From Clostridia bacterium (GTDB lineage: Bacteria; Bacillota; Clostridia; Oscillospirales; Butyricicoccaceae), in the NCBI GenBank assembly GCA_017560175.1, contig JAFYOK010000061.1, forward strand, positions 1-5,853: a DNA stretch of 5,853 nt, in the 5' to 3' direction. Of the stretch, positions 5,297-5,853 are shown piece after piece. The notes below the pieces were generated by a model that ran no database searches, was not told the DNA's origin, and saw only the letters and a program-made list of their open reading frames with translations. Position 1 is the stretch's first letter. Each line of letters begins with the position of its first letter. The position numbers and the translations under genes are program-made.

Positions 5297-5311
5297 GGCA
5301 AAGCCTTAAAC
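5291..5311 (+). other. Hairpin containing the copy 4 stop codon
   Basis: GTTTAAGGC (5291-5299) pairs perfectly with GCCTTAAAC (5303-5311) around AAA. The TAA stop (5294-5296) is within the left arm. There is no T tract. It could influence termination of translation or mark a processing point before the true terminator at 5346. Confidence 0.65.
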
Positions 5312-5320
5312 AGTGAAATC

Positions 5321-5341
5321 TGCCTGCAGCGCATAAATAAA
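5321..5341 (+). repeat. Shared intergenic motif, second occurrence
   Basis: A 21-nt block beginning TGCCTGCAGCGCAT matches 2081-2101 at 18 of 21 positions. It begins 24 nt after the copy 4 stop, whereas the first lies 8 nt after the copy 2 stop. It may be a remnant of common ancestry or a retained RNA element. Confidence 0.6.
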
Positions 5342-5345
5342 AACT

Positions 5346-5376
5346 ACAGCCCATCCAATTTGGATGGGCTGTTTTT
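5346..5376 (+). terminator. Intrinsic terminator of copy 4
   Basis: ACAGCCCATCCA (5346-5357) and TGGATGGGCTGT (5361-5372) form a perfect 12-bp stem around ATT, followed by a T run through 5376. It is a classical intrinsic terminator closing the copy 4 unit. Confidence 0.92.
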
Positions 5377-5434
5377 ATATTCGTCAATATGCATGAAAAT
5401 CATTGGGTGAAACGGCATATTTTTATATAAACTA

Positions 5435-5463
5435 TTGGCAAGGTGGCGCTTTAGCGTTATAAT
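5435..5463 (+). promoter_or_regulatory. Promoter of copy 5
   Basis: TTGGCA (5435-5440), a 17-nt spacer and TATAAT (5458-5463) form a near-consensus promoter, with transcription expected to start near 5470. The spacer holds the small dyad CGCTTTAGCG (5447-5456), only partly kept at copy 4 (CGCTTTACCG). The core is 28/34 identical to the copy 4 promoter, while flanking sequence is not. Confidence 0.85.
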
Positions 5464-5473
5464 ATCTATGTAA

Positions 5474-5491
5474 GCGGAAAATTATTTTCGC
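5474..5491 (+). other. Predicted 5'-end hairpin of the copy 5 transcript
   Basis: GCG, a bulged G, and AAAA (5474-5481) pair with TTTTCGC (5485-5491) around TTA. It begins about 4 nt into the predicted transcript, in the same place as the hairpin of copy 4. Confidence 0.4.
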
Positions 5492-5533
5492 ATACCCCAT
5501 AAGAATCAAACATAATAATCCATATACACCAGG

Positions 5534-5539
5534 AAGGAG
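5534..5539 (+). promoter_or_regulatory. Ribosome binding site of copy 5
   Basis: AAGGAG lies 7 nt before the ATG at 5547, the same spacing as for copies 2 and 4. Confidence 0.85.
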
Positions 5540-5546
5540 AACAATC

Positions 5547-5853
5547 ATGATCGGAACAATTGCTATCAACAAGATCAAGCAGGAAGAGGCCAAGATGATC
5601 GAACTGGCCCAGAAGATGTGGGATGTCCCCGAGACTGCCTACAACGAAGTCAACGCCTGCGCATGGACCGCTGAGATCCTCAAGGAATACGGCTTTGAGG
5701 TCGAAGTCGGCGCATATAATCTGCCCACCTGTGTTGTCGGCCGTTGGGGCTCCGGCAAGCCCGTCATCGGTCTGCTGGGTGAGCTCGACGCTCTGCCCGG
5801 CATGAGCCAGAAGGTATGCACAGAGAAGGATCCTGTCGTCGCAGGCGGCGCAG
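5547..5853 (+). CDS. AbgB-like M20 family metallo-amidohydrolase, copy 5 (N-terminal part only)
   Basis: The first 102 codons of a further paralogue are visible, and the frame is open to the edge of the window. The N-terminus MIGTIAINKIKQEE resembles copy 4, whereas GAYNLPTCVVGRWGSG (55-70) is identical to copy 2, so relationships change along the gene. GELDALPGM (78-86) is present. The window ends within GGA, just before the expected CGHN metal-binding motif, so catalytic competence cannot be judged. It has its own promoter and a strong ribosome binding site. The rest is expected to match the roughly 461-residue length of the other copies. Confidence 0.93.
   Translation, partial: MIGTIAINKIKQEEAKMIELAQKMWDVPETAYNEVNACAWTAEILKEYGFEVEVGAYNLPTCVVGRWGSGKPVIGLLGELDALPGMSQKVCTEKDPVVAGGA

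Overview
The window is almost entirely a head-to-tail array of paralogous metallo-amidohydrolase genes of the M20 peptidase family, in the AbgB-like branch (p-aminobenzoyl-glutamate hydrolase subunit B type). All are on the + strand. There are five copies: the 3' end of copy 1 (1-449), three intact copies of exactly 461 codons (687-2072, 2161-3546, 3911-5296), and the 5' end of copy 5 (5547-5853). The array runs off both edges, so five is a minimum. No transporter, regulator, transposase, tRNA or rRNA is visible.

The consensus-like promoters (TATAAT -10 boxes 17 nt from TTGGCA or TTGAGA), strong AGGAGG-type ribosome binding sites, short-loop intrinsic terminators with T tracts, and roughly balanced base composition suggest a Bacillota-type anaerobe. 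An amino-acid-fermenting Negativicutes such as an Acidaminococcus relative is a guess that the sequence cannot prove. Codon use is strongly skewed. TTA, CTA and TCA are almost absent, which suggests high expression and explains the long but meaningless open frames on the opposite strand.

Region by region: copy 1 ends at 449. The 237-nt gap that follows holds two hairpins, a good promoter with a dyad across its spacer, and a strong GC-rich hairpin with a T run in the predicted leader of copy 2. Copies 2 and 3 are 88 nt apart with no promoter between them and are probably co-transcribed. After copy 3 comes a 364-nt gap with a run of hairpins, a near-perfect 63-bp duplication of the copy 3 tail, an intrinsic terminator, and a new promoter for copy 4. 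Copy 4 ends with its stop codon inside a perfect hairpin, followed by a second terminator. A promoter nearly identical in its core to that of copy 4 then drives copy 5.

The enzymes keep the same predicted metal ligands and catalytic Glu pair. They differ most in two short blocks, after the WH motif and just before STDV(G/A)D. The simplest reading is a family of cytoplasmic hydrolases for N-acyl or aminoacyl amides, diversified in substrate preference and expressed as at least three transcription units. The most unusual points are the array itself, the duplicated gene tail with its hairpin string, and the shared promoter and untranslated-region modules between copies.
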